Shown here: in pieces, positions 54,430-64,000 of the stretch
Position numbering within the stretch: the first letter of the stretch is position 1
How the letters are laid out: each line of letters begins with the position of its first letter
DNA from: Nissolia schottii
Taxonomy: Eukaryota; Streptophyta; Magnoliopsida; Fabales; Fabaceae
Direction of reading: 5' to 3'
DNA: 64,000 nt
Assembly (NCBI GenBank): GCA_003254905.1
Contig: QANU01016365.1
Coordinates: 490,212-554,211, forward strand
Notes under the pieces: model-generated
Seen by the model: only the letters and a program-made list of their open reading frames with translations
What the model was told of the DNA's origin: nothing
Databases searched by the model: none
Position numbers and translations under genes: made by a program

Positions 54430-55130
54430 TTATTTTGTAATGTTTTCGTTTTAGTTAATGTTTGTTTATTAGTGTTGTAATGTTTGTTTACGAGTGTTGT
54501 ACTATTTTTTTTTGTTTCTATGTAGTATAATGTTTCTTCATATATGTTGTACTAATTTTTGTTTATTTTTTCGTTTCTTTATGTTATTTTATATGTGGTA
54601 TAATGTTTGTTCATACATGGTGCAATATTTGTTTATTTTTTGTTTATATATGGTATAATGTTTGTTCATTTGTGATGTAATGCTTGTTTATGTATGTTGT
54701 AATGTTTGTTTACGAGAGTTGTAATATTTGTTTATGTGTTGTAATGTTTGTTTATTTTTTCATTTTTGTGTGGTATAATGTTTGTTCATTTGTGATGTAA
54801 TATTTATTTATGTCTGTTGTAATGTTTGTTTATGAGAGAGTATGCGATCGAGCAAGAGTGTGTAACATTTATTTTTATATTCGATAATGTTTATTTATTT
54901 GTTTTATAATGCTTGTTCATTTGTTTTGTAATGTATGTTTAGGAGAGACCGCGTATATATGCGTGCATTTTAAGTGTGAGTGGAGTGTAAGAGAGAGTGT
55001 GATAGTTACACTTCTTGAGTTAATTCGATGCGAGTCCCGTTTTATTTTTCTTTCTGTATGTGAAAATATTTGTTCATCTTTTCATATACGTTGGCTATAC
55101 CAGTGGCAACTATTCCGATGCACACCTAGC
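54430..55130. repeat. Degenerate array of AATGTTTGTTTAT-type units
   Basis: Variants of gttgtaatgtttgtttatgt recur about 15 times from 54470 to 54950. They are followed by agtgtgagtggagtgtaaga and tgatagttac, shared with the 26.5-kb copy, and by a terminal block (gcacacctagca) resembling the 41.79-kb element end. I take it as a third relative of that family. Confidence 0.6.
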
Positions 55131-56140
55131 ACTATTGTTAATTAATTCATTAGTAGTGTTGACATTAATGAATCAAATAATTTATTTCAATTTTGTTTAG
55201 AAAAAATAGTAACAATTCTGTGTGGTTTATCAATTAAGATTCGTCACTAACCCAAGACTTATTTGTTGCGTGCGAAAAACCATTTCAACAAACCACAAGA
55301 AAGTCAATTAAGAATGGACACTAATAATTAATGTTCCTCCTCTAGTATAAGATTAGAATGTCAAATGATTTTATTTCTTATTAATTGGTTCAATCTAATT
55401 ACATGCCCTCCAATCACTTTCGTAATCTTAATAAACCATCATAATTAAAAAACAATTAGAAGATTAAACCTGTGTTGTCAACGTTTGGAAATAAAAAAGA
55501 ACGTCAGCGGATAAAGAAGTCTCAACAAGGTTTTGTGAATTATTAAAAGAATTAATTTTTATGCACTGATAGCGTGAAATAATTTTACTCAGTTATTCAA
55601 TTATGTGGTGTTATATAAAAGAGTTTTGAAATAGTGAATGTAATATTTAATTATTTTTATTTATATGATAATATATGATTGGATGAGAGCGATTCTTTTA
55701 CACTAATCTCATTGTTAAATGGATAAAGTTTTATATTAGCAAAATCTGTTTGCGCCACTAACGGCATGATTTGCAAGTTTGTTCATGTACTTTGATAAAA
55801 TAAAATCTAGGTCCACCGCCTTTACATTAATTATAATTTTAATTATTGTTTACAGGATTAGTTCAACTTTGTAAGGATATATAGAAACACTTCCTTTCAA
55901 ATGTCTTAAAATTGGGTAGAACCAAATTAACCCCAAAAGTGTATTTATGGGAATGGGTTGCTTAAGTCCAAATAAAAGTTATCTTGATAATATCTTTCAG
56001 TAACATATCATTTAACATGCACTCATCATATTCGAGATTAGACATCTGCAGCGTAAGGTTACACGATTAGATATTTTGATCATACACGATTAGATATTTT
56101 GATCTTAACATCTGGAATGACGTGTTCTTTCTACTCTATG
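55131..56140. other. Spacer without genes
   Basis: Nothing recognisable apart from a short direct repeat (acacgattagatattttgatc) near 56062-56102. Confidence 0.4.
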
Positions 56141-56147
56141 TGATCCT

Positions 56148-56505
56148 TTGTGCAATCTAAGCTCCTTCTGATTTGGGCAACCTAGAGGCGGACTTGCAAG
56201 ACACTCTAATGCTTTAATTAGTCACATAATATAGTGAAGTGTCTATGGAACAGACAGTATACTTGTGCAGTGTGTTGGTCATTCCATTATTTAGCCTGGG
56301 CATTGTGGCTAGTTGGCGAGGTTATTGGGGTGCTACCCACCATCCTATAGCTTCCCATGATCATCCAGTATGAGTTTGAGTGAGAGAGTGAGGAGGGAGT
56401 GAGCACTCATTTGAGCGAGACTGGTGTGAATAGACTCCACGTGTCTTCGTGCGTACTAGCAAGTTAGAGTCGAGTCTCTCAGGATATTGGGTCGATTCTC
56501 AGGCC
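56148..56505. repeat. Flanking repeat A, copy 1
   Basis: This block abuts the lower LTR. It shares aagtgtctatgga, ttggtca, ccattatttagcct, ttgtggctagttgg and gtactagcaagttagagtcg with copy 2 at 58245-58580 in direct orientation. On the minus strand it starts TGTGGGCC, so it could itself be an old LTR. Confidence 0.75.
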
Positions 56506-56510
56506 CACAC

Positions 56511-58233
56511 TGTTGAGAAAAACACAACTTTTCCCCTTGTGGAACCTGCCTATGAAAAATAAAAAAATAAAATGAAACAATAACACAACACCAAAATTAA
56601 CATGAAAACTCCAAAACTAGAGAAAAAACCACGATCGTTGTCCAAAGACACCAAGAGAAAAACACTGTGTGAAACTTTTTACAGCACGTAGACTTCTCTC
56701 TCAACCATCCCACGACCCCAATATACCCACACTCTCCAAAGCTAATATCTAACCCAATCTCACAACACTCTTATACAATAGTAGAAAAAGACAGAAGTAA
56801 GTCAGATACAAGCTTAAAGTGTTTCTAACTGATGTGAGTTGAAATGAAGAATTTGACTACTTATTTATAGTCTTGGCCTCCTTATCCCCTTGCACTTTTT
56901 GGCGATGTGAGACTTTTTCAATGTGTATTATTTCAATCAACTATGACAATCTCCACCTTGATTAAAATAAACACATCTTTAGCTTTCATTGTCTACACCG
57001 ACAAGCATAGTTCAAAAATAAATATCATAATCCATCGTAAAGAGTATACTCACTTGTAATGGGTCATTCCAAGAATTTCATTAGCACAAATGTCAAAAAA
57101 TCTTGCTGAAAATTTATGGCACAATTTTCATATTGGCTTTCTCTGAAAGTTCTTTATCCTTTGACACAATCCCACCACACACCTTGCATCAATGCCAACT
57201 AATGCATGTGTGCAATTGTGGATCCTGCTAGCAAAACTTATCCTTTCCATGACATTGCAAAAATTCCATGAGGATACACCTCTCATCTTCTAGAGAAGTT
57301 CACCTGCTCTCCCATGATGAGAAAGACATTGCTAGTTGACTGATAACCTTTCTTTGATATTGTTCCACCTGGACAATTTTCTCCTTTAACTCCATGTGTA
57401 CTCCTGATTGTATCGACACATCCTTGACTTGTATTTGCCACAAGCCAAAATTTATTCTTCCATCAAATTTCTCTATGTCAAACTTCACAGCAGCAGTTGA
57501 AAAACTTGACATTACAACTGTATACTGCAATAGTGTAGATTGTAATTTGTACACCAAGGAGGTTCCCAAGAAAGAGAGGTGGGTAACAATGGACACTCTT
57601 AAATACCAAGTCTTTCCTTAGTCAGAACCTTTCCAAAATAACACTCTCACAATATCACACTTCCTTCCAGCAACCCTAGCAACCAAGCAACCAAGGATAA
57701 TTCTTTTTTGATGTGGAAGATCAAACAATGTTGCAATCACAAAGCATACTAAGAATTTCTCCTATCAAACCATAAGCTCTTGATACCTGTTGTTGGGAAA
57801 AAAAAAAACATTATTTTTCCCCTTGCGAAACCTACTTATGAAGAATAGAAAAACAAAATGGAACAATAATACAATGCCAGAATTAACGAAGAAACTCCAA
57901 AATCAGAGAAGAAACCACAATTGTTGTCCAAATACAACAAGATAAAAACACCATGTGAAAATTTTTACAACACGCAGATGTCTCTATCAACCACCTCATG
58001 GCCCCAGTACACCTGCACTGTCCAAAGCTAATATCTAACACAACCTCACAACACTCTAATACAAGAGTAGAAAAAGAAATGCGTAAATCAGATACAAGCT
58101 TAAAGTGTTTCTGACTAGTGTGAGTTGAAATGAAGAACTTGACTCCTTATTTATAGACTTGGCCTCCTTCCCCCTTGCACTTTTGGGCGATGTGAGACTT
58201 TTTCAATGTGTATTATTTCAATCAACTATAACA
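56511..58233 (-). mobile_element. Very short copia derivative with two LTRs
   Basis: LTRs lie at 56511-56948 (438 bp) and 57791-58233 (443 bp), both TG...CA, in direct orientation and highly similar. On the minus strand, after the upper LTR comes aggtatcaagagc, a primer-binding site resembling the tRNA-Met type. Before the lower LTR comes a polypurine-like atcaaggtggagatt. The 0.84-kb interior holds only the start of gag. It is a large deletion derivative, comparable to TRIM-type elements. No 5-bp target duplication was found. Confidence 0.85.
57300..57596 (-). pseudogene. Copia gag N-terminus
   Basis: The ORF includes MSSFSTAAVKFDIEKFDGRI then NFGLWQIQVKDVSIQSGVH, the start typical of plant copia gag (FDGxNFxxWqxxvkdvLiQ). 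The zinc knuckle and all of pol are absent. Upstream in-frame codons before this Met read through the leader and are not expected to be translated. Confidence 0.8.
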
Positions 58234-58244
58234 ATTTATGTGGA

Positions 58245-58580
58245 AGATTTTGGGCGACCCAAAGGCAGACCTACAAGGCACTCTGACACTCTAGTTAGTC
58301 ACATAGTACAGTGAAGTGTCTATGGAAGACAACATACATGTGCAATGTGTTGGTCACCCCATTATTTAGCCTAGCCATTGTGGCTAGTTGGCAAGGTTAG
58401 TGCTACCCACCATCCAGTAGCTTTCCATGATCATCCTAGTATGAGTTTGAGAAGGACAGTGTGGAGGGAGCGTGCATTCACCTGAGTGAGGCTGGCGTAA
58501 ATAGACTCCATGTGTATCTGTGCGTACTAGCAAGTTAGAGTCGAGTCTCTAAGGATATTGGACCGGTTTTTGGGCCAAGA
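58245..58580. repeat. Flanking repeat A, copy 2
   Basis: Direct repeat of 56148-56505, starting with gggcgacccaaaggcagac and ending with gagtctctaaggatattgg. It begins about 12 bases beyond the upper LTR end. Confidence 0.75.
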
Positions 58581-58589
58581 TTACTAGTT

Positions 58590-58965
58590 GAGTACAATAG
58601 CCAATATCATCTTGAAATCGAGTTAGTTTAACTCAACTCTGAATACTAACTCACGGAGGAGGGTTGTCCAAACTCTATAAAATTATTTTGGTCATATACT
58701 TAAGTAATGTAAAACTTAACACAACCCTCTAATTACACCCATGATTAAATATCTAGAGCGTAAAATTCATTTATAAGATTATATATTTGTAGGTGGTCCA
58801 ACCATATTGAACACCTGATAGATTACGTCATCTTAAAGTTGATTAGTCTAACTCATCCATAACAACAAATTATTAGGAGGTTGCTCAAACTCTTATAAAA
58901 ATTATCTTGATCCTATCTTAAAGCAATATGAGACTTAACAAAACCTATAAGACCAACTTCACATC
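58590..58965. repeat. Two diverged direct copies of ~150 bp
   Basis: Blocks at about 58585-58720 and 58815-58945 share catcttraa, gttagtytaactca, ggagggttgtccaaactct and gacttaac-type phrases at perhaps 70-75% similarity. They are of repeat origin; the element type is unknown. Confidence 0.55.
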
Positions 58966-60025
58966 CATTTTCTTATTAAAAAATGGTACAATTGATTGCA
59001 AATGCAAACATTTTAGTATTGGTTGGGTTGTTGTGTATAATAACAGAAAACAAATATATTTAAGATAGGGTAATTGATCAAAGCTTGTTAATCGGATTGT
59101 GACTTGATTTTATTACCTTGATGTGTAGAATGTTTCTTTTTTAAAGGAAGAAGCTTTTAATGGTCTCGACAACTCCTAATTCCACATCATGCAAGAAATT
59201 GATTTAATAGTAATTTTTAAACACTATAAGTCACCATCGCTTTGAATTATGCTAGAAGTTCCACTTGCATGATATCGTATCATGATTTTGTAATTAGAGC
59301 CTTAGTTGATTGAGATGCCCATCATTACATGGGATAACACGATGTTAATCAGTAGCCTCTCTGATTTAAAATAATTTTTTTTTCATATATATAATTTAGA
59401 GTTTTAGAATATATGTCCGATTCATATCTCAAGATATATAATTTTTTTTTTAATAATGCTTGTGTAGTGATAACAACATGTAATTTTCATCAAAGAGAGT
59501 GTTATATGGTAAAGAGTAGTAGCTCAAATGATACCTCTCTTGATATTAAGCTAAGGAATAGTGCATTTGATTCCTCAAAAGGAGGAAAAAAATTAAAAAA
59601 ATGAATCTACAATCGATGATCTCTATCTCAAAGGTTAAGATAGAGTGAAAAATCACTTAATATGATAGTTTGTGTGCTTTAAGCTTGTGAGATGGAGTAT
59701 ACTATTTGATTCAGACTGCTATTGTGTCTGCTAGAGTTTACATGCTATTCCAATGGGTCTATGGTGCAAAACCGAACAAACATCCTGGTATGAAACAAAT
59801 GAAATATATATAGAAAAAATAAGTCAACATTTCATTTTGCTCTTTGCTAATTACTTTTATTTAATTAGTTTACAATTCATTTACCAATTACCACTTGAAT
59901 TTAATTTAGATCAACAAATTAAAATATTTTGGGAATTGTCGTGGATGCTTGAAAATATGACGATCAGGTAAGACGATTACCAAGGATTTAAGCCATTAAG
60001 CTAGAACGTGGATACTATTTTTAAG
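58966..60025. other. Spacer without genes
   Basis: Only chance ORFs (for example 59413-59604 and 59753-59971), with AT-rich composition and no motifs. Confidence 0.4.
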
Positions 60026-60410
60026 ATTGCGTTTGATTGTTAAGACATGACATGAAGACACAAAATTCTATTTAGTTATTGAGACAGGTACAAAAACTTG
60101 TGTTTCAGGACAGAAAATTAGTGTATTTTTTGTACCTCTGTTTTGCTGAGACACGGAGATAAGACTTGGAGACACAACCTTTTAGATTAGGATTATGTGT
60201 TTTTGTTTCTATTAAATTAATGCAATAAGGGTATTTTAAATCATTTGGAGTATATTTTTTGTATTGTCTCTAAGAAACTAAACAAGATATAGATACAAAT
60301 AAGTGTCTTATACATGGTCACCAAATAGAATACAAAACTGACTTTTATCTTATTTTTTATGTCTATGTCTTCATGTCTTTATATTTTCGTTATGTCATAA
60401 CAATTAAAAT
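60026..60410. mobile_element. MITE with gacatgaagacac arms
   Basis: Left arm gcgtttgattgttaagacat followed by gacatgaagacac; the right arm carries gtcttcatgtctttat and atgtcataacaatt, its imperfect reverse complement. The interior is AT-rich. It resembles the MITE at 18264-18457 in having the gacatgaagac/gacatgaggac motif. Confidence 0.6.
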
Positions 60411-60728
60411 ATGTACTTGAAGACTTCTCATTAAAAAAAAAAAACCAAATCAACACACAACTCAACCTTTACATTACACAGTCATATCTTTACTTTATCC
60501 GTATTTTTATCATATCTTTCATTTAGCTTTCAGTTAATTTATCTTTTAAGCAATTTACATTCCTTTATCACTTTTATGCAATGTACTTTCGAGCATTAAG
60601 TTGTAGAACTTATAATACGCTCTTAGTGAAACACCACATTTACATTCTATCACTATAAACTCAGAACATGGATGCAAATTAAAACCAACTGCCCGCAGCA
60701 GGATACAAGCAAGAATATAAGAGAATAA

Positions 60729-61611
60729 GGCCTCGTTTGTACTTAGTACATCGTGTAGGATAAAATCTAATAGTATTAGACATGATAATATAGTATAAGA
60801 AATACATTATATAAATTATATAATATTATGTGTTTAATACGCCGCATATAAGTATATGATTTTATTCTATTCAATTTACGTAGTATAAATTTATAATTAA
60901 TATTGAAACAAAACAAATAAAAAACAAACATTTTCTGAATCATAATCTCTCATGATTATTTGAAAAAAAATCAGATAAACTTAAAATAATATTCAACACT
61001 TACCAAACAAATTATTGTAAAAGACAAACTTTTTCACCAAAATCGAAAAGGATTTATCATAGAGCTTAAAAACAAATTATCCAAAACAAAGTTCACAATT
61101 TTTACATAAACTTAAATCAAGAAAGAAAAAGTTATTTTTCCTCTAAAATGATTTTTTATTTCTTTCAGCCAAATTGATAATTGAAAAAGAAAATGAACAT
61201 GAGGTTTGTGAATAGTTTTTTAATTGATATGTGCAGAGAATTTCTTGTTCTATGTGCTTTGAATTACCAAAAGGTATTGAATTTAAAGAAGAGACAAAAA
61301 CAAAGACAATAGTCGGGAGAGAAAGAGAGAGGAAAAGATAATGCAATGATGATGATTGATGATCATACGATGATGACAAGGGAAAGATGAGGTAAGTAAA
61401 AATAATTTAATACTGAGTAAAAGAAATAATATTATTAGGTCTCTAATCAGGCCTCAGGATACATGATAAGTTAATACGACAATCATAGCATAAAAATGCA
61501 TAAGACTGTATAAGGTTATACTATCCTATATTACACCATACATATAATAAAAACTAATTTTGTAATATTAATTAATATTATCAGATCTTATACAACGTAA
61601 CAAATGGAACT
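60729..61611. mobile_element. Non-autonomous Harbinger-like TIR element
   Basis: Ends ggcctcgtttgtacttagta and (right, reverse complement) agttccatttgttacgttgt are related inverted repeats. Both continue with gtatar-gat-aaatct-type text. A taa triplet flanks both sides, as in PIF/Harbinger insertions. The 0.88-kb interior has no transposase; the ORF at 61143-61379 is chance. Confidence 0.55.
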
Positions 61612-62040
61612 TAATATTTTAATATTTACTAGTAGAGATTTTGGTGTACATCCAAGTCATTTGTTCACTTATATGTAACTAGGGAGTTGTGAATACCATG
61701 AAGAAGACTAAAAAAAATGTGTTAATAAAAATTTAACTTGTGGGTCAACTCAAAAATGGCCCACTAAAAAATGGGCTAACATTTTACTGATCCAAAATTA
61801 ATATAGTTCGAGATGGCCTGACTCGATAATAGCCCAACCTAAAGTAGCTTGGTCTAAATGGATTGGGATGACCCATTTTAATAGCTCTAATCATATACAT
61901 TTATACCGGTATTGTATTCTAATCAAAGCAAAAACAATATGACGAGAAAAAAGATGAAACAATAGAAAAAGAAAATTTAAAAATTGAAAAAATAGAAAAT
62001 ATGACCACTTTACATCAGTAAATTAAGCGAGGGTCCTTGA

Positions 62041-62071
<31 letters not shown>

Positions 62072-63355
62072 CTTTTATATGAATCTCTCAACCTTAAATT
62101 TTAAACCTAAATATTCAATTTATAGCTCATAAGAGGATAACAGTCATTTGCAAAGACATGTTTCATAGAAAACCTATTAATGAATAATTTCTCAACTAAT
62201 TTCCCTTCAATTTATTCCTAAACATGTGACATGAATTCTCACAAATTTTATCAGTAATGTTTGTATTGGTAGGCCAATCAAAGATGCCAAGACATCAGGA
62301 GTTCCAAAATAATTCAATTTAGCCACCTATAACCACATGCAACACAAGCCATATCAATTAATGGTGATTTTTTGAAATTGTGATTTTTTTAATTATACAA
62401 ATATATGATAATTATATTTGAATTAAAAAGCCTTTTTTTTCAAATGAATTAAAATAAACACCCCAAATTACTTCTTTATCTTTAAAAAAACCCAATTTAC
62501 TTTTAGATTTAATAGATTTTAGACACTTAATAATTTAAATAAAAAACATAAAGAAGGTTTAGTGGCAGACAGTTGCTGTGGTAAGGATCATAACGTCAAC
62601 AGAAACATTTTTAAGGAAGTGATGATATCATAATTTTTTTGTTTTATCCTTTTAATTGAATCTCCAAAATTCCACGTCAAACAAAAAAATCTTCAATATT
62701 CCAACCCTATTTCCTTGAAGAGTTATGCTACTTTAATAACTCAAATATGTTAAACAACAATCACACTAGTAATAATATGAGGTAACATATCTTTACTACT
62801 ATATAATGTTATTGAAGTGTTTTAGTTATTTTAGTCACATTTATTATTTCTCCTAAGAATACTTTTCACTTTTTTTATTTAGAGTACAAAAATACTCACC
62901 CTTTAATTAGTCATCCTCATTATTCCAACACCAATTTATAATTGACCATTCACTAAGTACAATTTTAGAGATTATGTTGTTTATCATGTAAAAAAAATCA
63001 AAACTGTCTTATGAGTAATTTCCTACGTTGCAAGCACGCAGGGCCCACCCCTAGTAAAAAAGAAAAGATGAGTACTATAAAGCTTTTTTCTATTAACAAA
63101 ATTATAAAATGCATTGCTGTCACAATGCTCAAGATAAAACATTAAATATTAATCTCTCCTCCACCATAAAAATATATTTATTCATATAATAGAGATATTT
63201 ATCATTTATTTAATAACTTGTCAATACATGCATGGCTTGTGAGAGTGATTGTTGTTTCTCAATGCCATTCGAGTATCATTAATTTCTCTCCCTTTAATAT
63301 TTGTGATTATTACTACAACAAAATTCCAAATTCCAAAAAAATCCAAACCAGCCGC
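61612..63355. other. Spacer upstream of CKX7
   Basis: AT-rich, with an (AAT)n tract at about 62041-62070 and no supported gene. The last few hundred bases should contain the CKX7 promoter. Confidence 0.4.
62041..62070. repeat. (AAT)n microsatellite
   Basis: About nine uninterrupted AAT units. Confidence 0.95.
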
Positions 63356-63363
63356 TATTTAAA
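63356..63363 (+). promoter_or_regulatory. TATA box of CKX7
   Basis: tatttaaa lies 138 bases before the ATG, followed by a C/A-rich leader (cctcacctgcaccaaacaac) typical of plant 5' UTRs. Confidence 0.6.
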
Positions 63364-63493
63364 CCCCACAAAGGCCATACCCTCACCTGCACCAAACAAC
63401 CATAGACACACTATATTTCAAAACCAAGTGACCTTACAAAAAAAAAATAAAAAAATCCATAACCGTTTCTCTGTTCACCGGTTACCGGCAAAC

Positions 63494-64000
63494 ATGATAG
63501 CTTACCTTGAGCACTTCGTTCACGGAAACGACGCCGAATCGACGAGGCCAGATGACACCGGCGACGACATCGTTTCCTCCCTCGACGGCCTCGACGTCAC
63601 CGCCGCCACCGCCTTCGCCGGGAAGGACTTCGGCGGCACGAAATTCTCCCAGCCGCTGGCCCTCATCCGTCCTACCTCCGCCGGTGACGTAGCCAGGGCG
63701 GTGAGAGCGGCGGCGGTGACGGCGAGCCTCACGGTGGCGGCACGCGGCAACGGCCACTCCGTCAACGGCCAGGCCATGGCGCACAGGGGCCTCGTCCTCG
63801 ACATGCGCGCCATGGAAAGCCACTGTTTTCGTGCCACGTGTCCCGGCGGTTACGAAACCGGTTTCGGTGGTGGTTCAAATTCACTACCATACGTCGACGT
63901 TTCGGGGGGGGCATTATGGGAAGACGTGCTGAAACGGTGCGTTTCGGAGTTCGGGTTGGCGCCGAGGTCGTGGACGGATTATTTGGGGCTAACGGTTGGG
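63494..64000 (+). CDS. CKX7: Cytokinin oxidase/dehydrogenase, cytosolic CKX7 type (5' part; runs off window)
   Basis: CKX enzymes are FAD oxidoreductases that cleave the isoprenoid N6 side chain of cytokinins (known). The frame is open from ATG 63494 to the window edge (169 codons). It starts MIAYLEHFVHGNDAES with no signal peptide, as in the cytosolic CKX7 isoform and unlike secreted members. Seen features: FAGKDFGG (41-48); FAD-attachment motif ARGNGHSVNGQAMA with the flavin-linking His at residue 88; then VDVSGGALWEDVLKRCVSEF, GLAPRSW and TDYLGLTVG. These match the FAD-binding (PCMH) domain order. About two thirds of a roughly 520-residue protein remains outside. The exon is GC-rich, in contrast to its surroundings. 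No stops or missing residues are seen, so it looks functional. Confidence 0.93.
   Translation, partial: MIAYLEHFVHGNDAESTRPDDTGDDIVSSLDGLDVTAATAFAGKDFGGTKFSQPLALIRPTSAGDVARAVRAAAVTASLTVAARGNGHSVNGQAMAHRGLVLDMRAMESHCFRATCPGGYETGFGGGSNSLPYVDVSGGALWEDVLKRCVSEFGLAPRSWTDYLGLTVG

Noticed and set aside
54178..54454. Two overlapping hydrophobic ORFs
   Set aside because: They translate a CT/T-rich low-complexity tract and give only Phe/Leu/Ser/Tyr runs.
63482..63837. Minus-strand ORFs over the CKX7 exon
   Set aside because: The plus-strand frame contains the CKX FAD-binding motifs, so the antisense frames are composition shadows.

Overview
ORGANISM. This is a flowering-plant nuclear segment, most likely a eudicot and possibly a legume. 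The basis is short intron-rich genes with plant-type splice sites, AT-rich intergenic DNA, and the plant genes PEX10, PIG-X and a cytosolic cytokinin oxidase. Plant transposon classes (Ty1/copia, Ty3/gypsy, L1-type LINE, tRNA-derived SINE, CACTA, hAT, MULE) are also present. The species cannot be fixed from the window alone. || GENES. I can support only three protein-coding host genes plus one tRNA. (1) A four-exon minus-strand gene (5041-7242) encodes PIG-X, the ER subunit that stabilises GPI mannosyltransferase I. (2) An eleven-exon minus-strand gene (18671-25031) encodes the peroxisomal RING E3 ligase PEX10; all splice junctions can be placed and give 397 residues. (3) The 5' part of a CKX7-type cytosolic cytokinin oxidase/dehydrogenase lies on the plus strand (63494 to the window edge). 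A tRNA-Asp(GTC) is at 25353-25424. These genes are not functionally linked; they are separated by transposon debris. || LAYOUT. 1-4520: decayed MULE-superfamily DNA with a MuDR-type N-terminal domain (plus) and a FAR1/FRS-type pseudogene (minus) among repeated TTAGGTCT motifs. 5-8.6 kb: PIG-X and its CpG-rich leader. 9-14.5 kb: non-coding DNA with a 0.75-kb fold-back repeat and a 1-kb tandem duplication, one copy of which holds a LINE 3' end. 15.7-18.5 kb: a LINE containing nested hAT-like and CACTA-like pieces. 18.7-25 kb: PEX10, whose 2.8-kb ninth intron carries an antisense LINE with its own nested MITE. 25.3-26.6 kb: the tRNA and a GC-rich fragment joined to a degenerate array. 27.7-34.5 kb: copia and gypsy remnants and at least two further LTRs. 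34.5-44 kb: AT-rich spacer with three SINEs, a CACTA end and a TIR element. 43.86-52.48 kb: a region bracketed by two inverted CACTA-type ends of one repeat family. It encloses a GAPDH pseudogene fragment, a second CACTA derivative with 162-bp repeats, and a Pack-MULE that captured part of a VIK-type ankyrin/Raf-like kinase gene. 52.5-63.3 kb: AT-rich spacer, a very short copia derivative with both LTRs, and MITEs. 63.36-64 kb: CKX7 promoter and 5' coding region. || NOVELTY. I found no coherent undescribed enzymatic system. The items most worth following are the gene-fragment-carrying CACTA/Pack-MULE complex, the long fold-back repeat, the palindrome array in a gypsy-type LTR, and the motif array around the FRS pseudogene.
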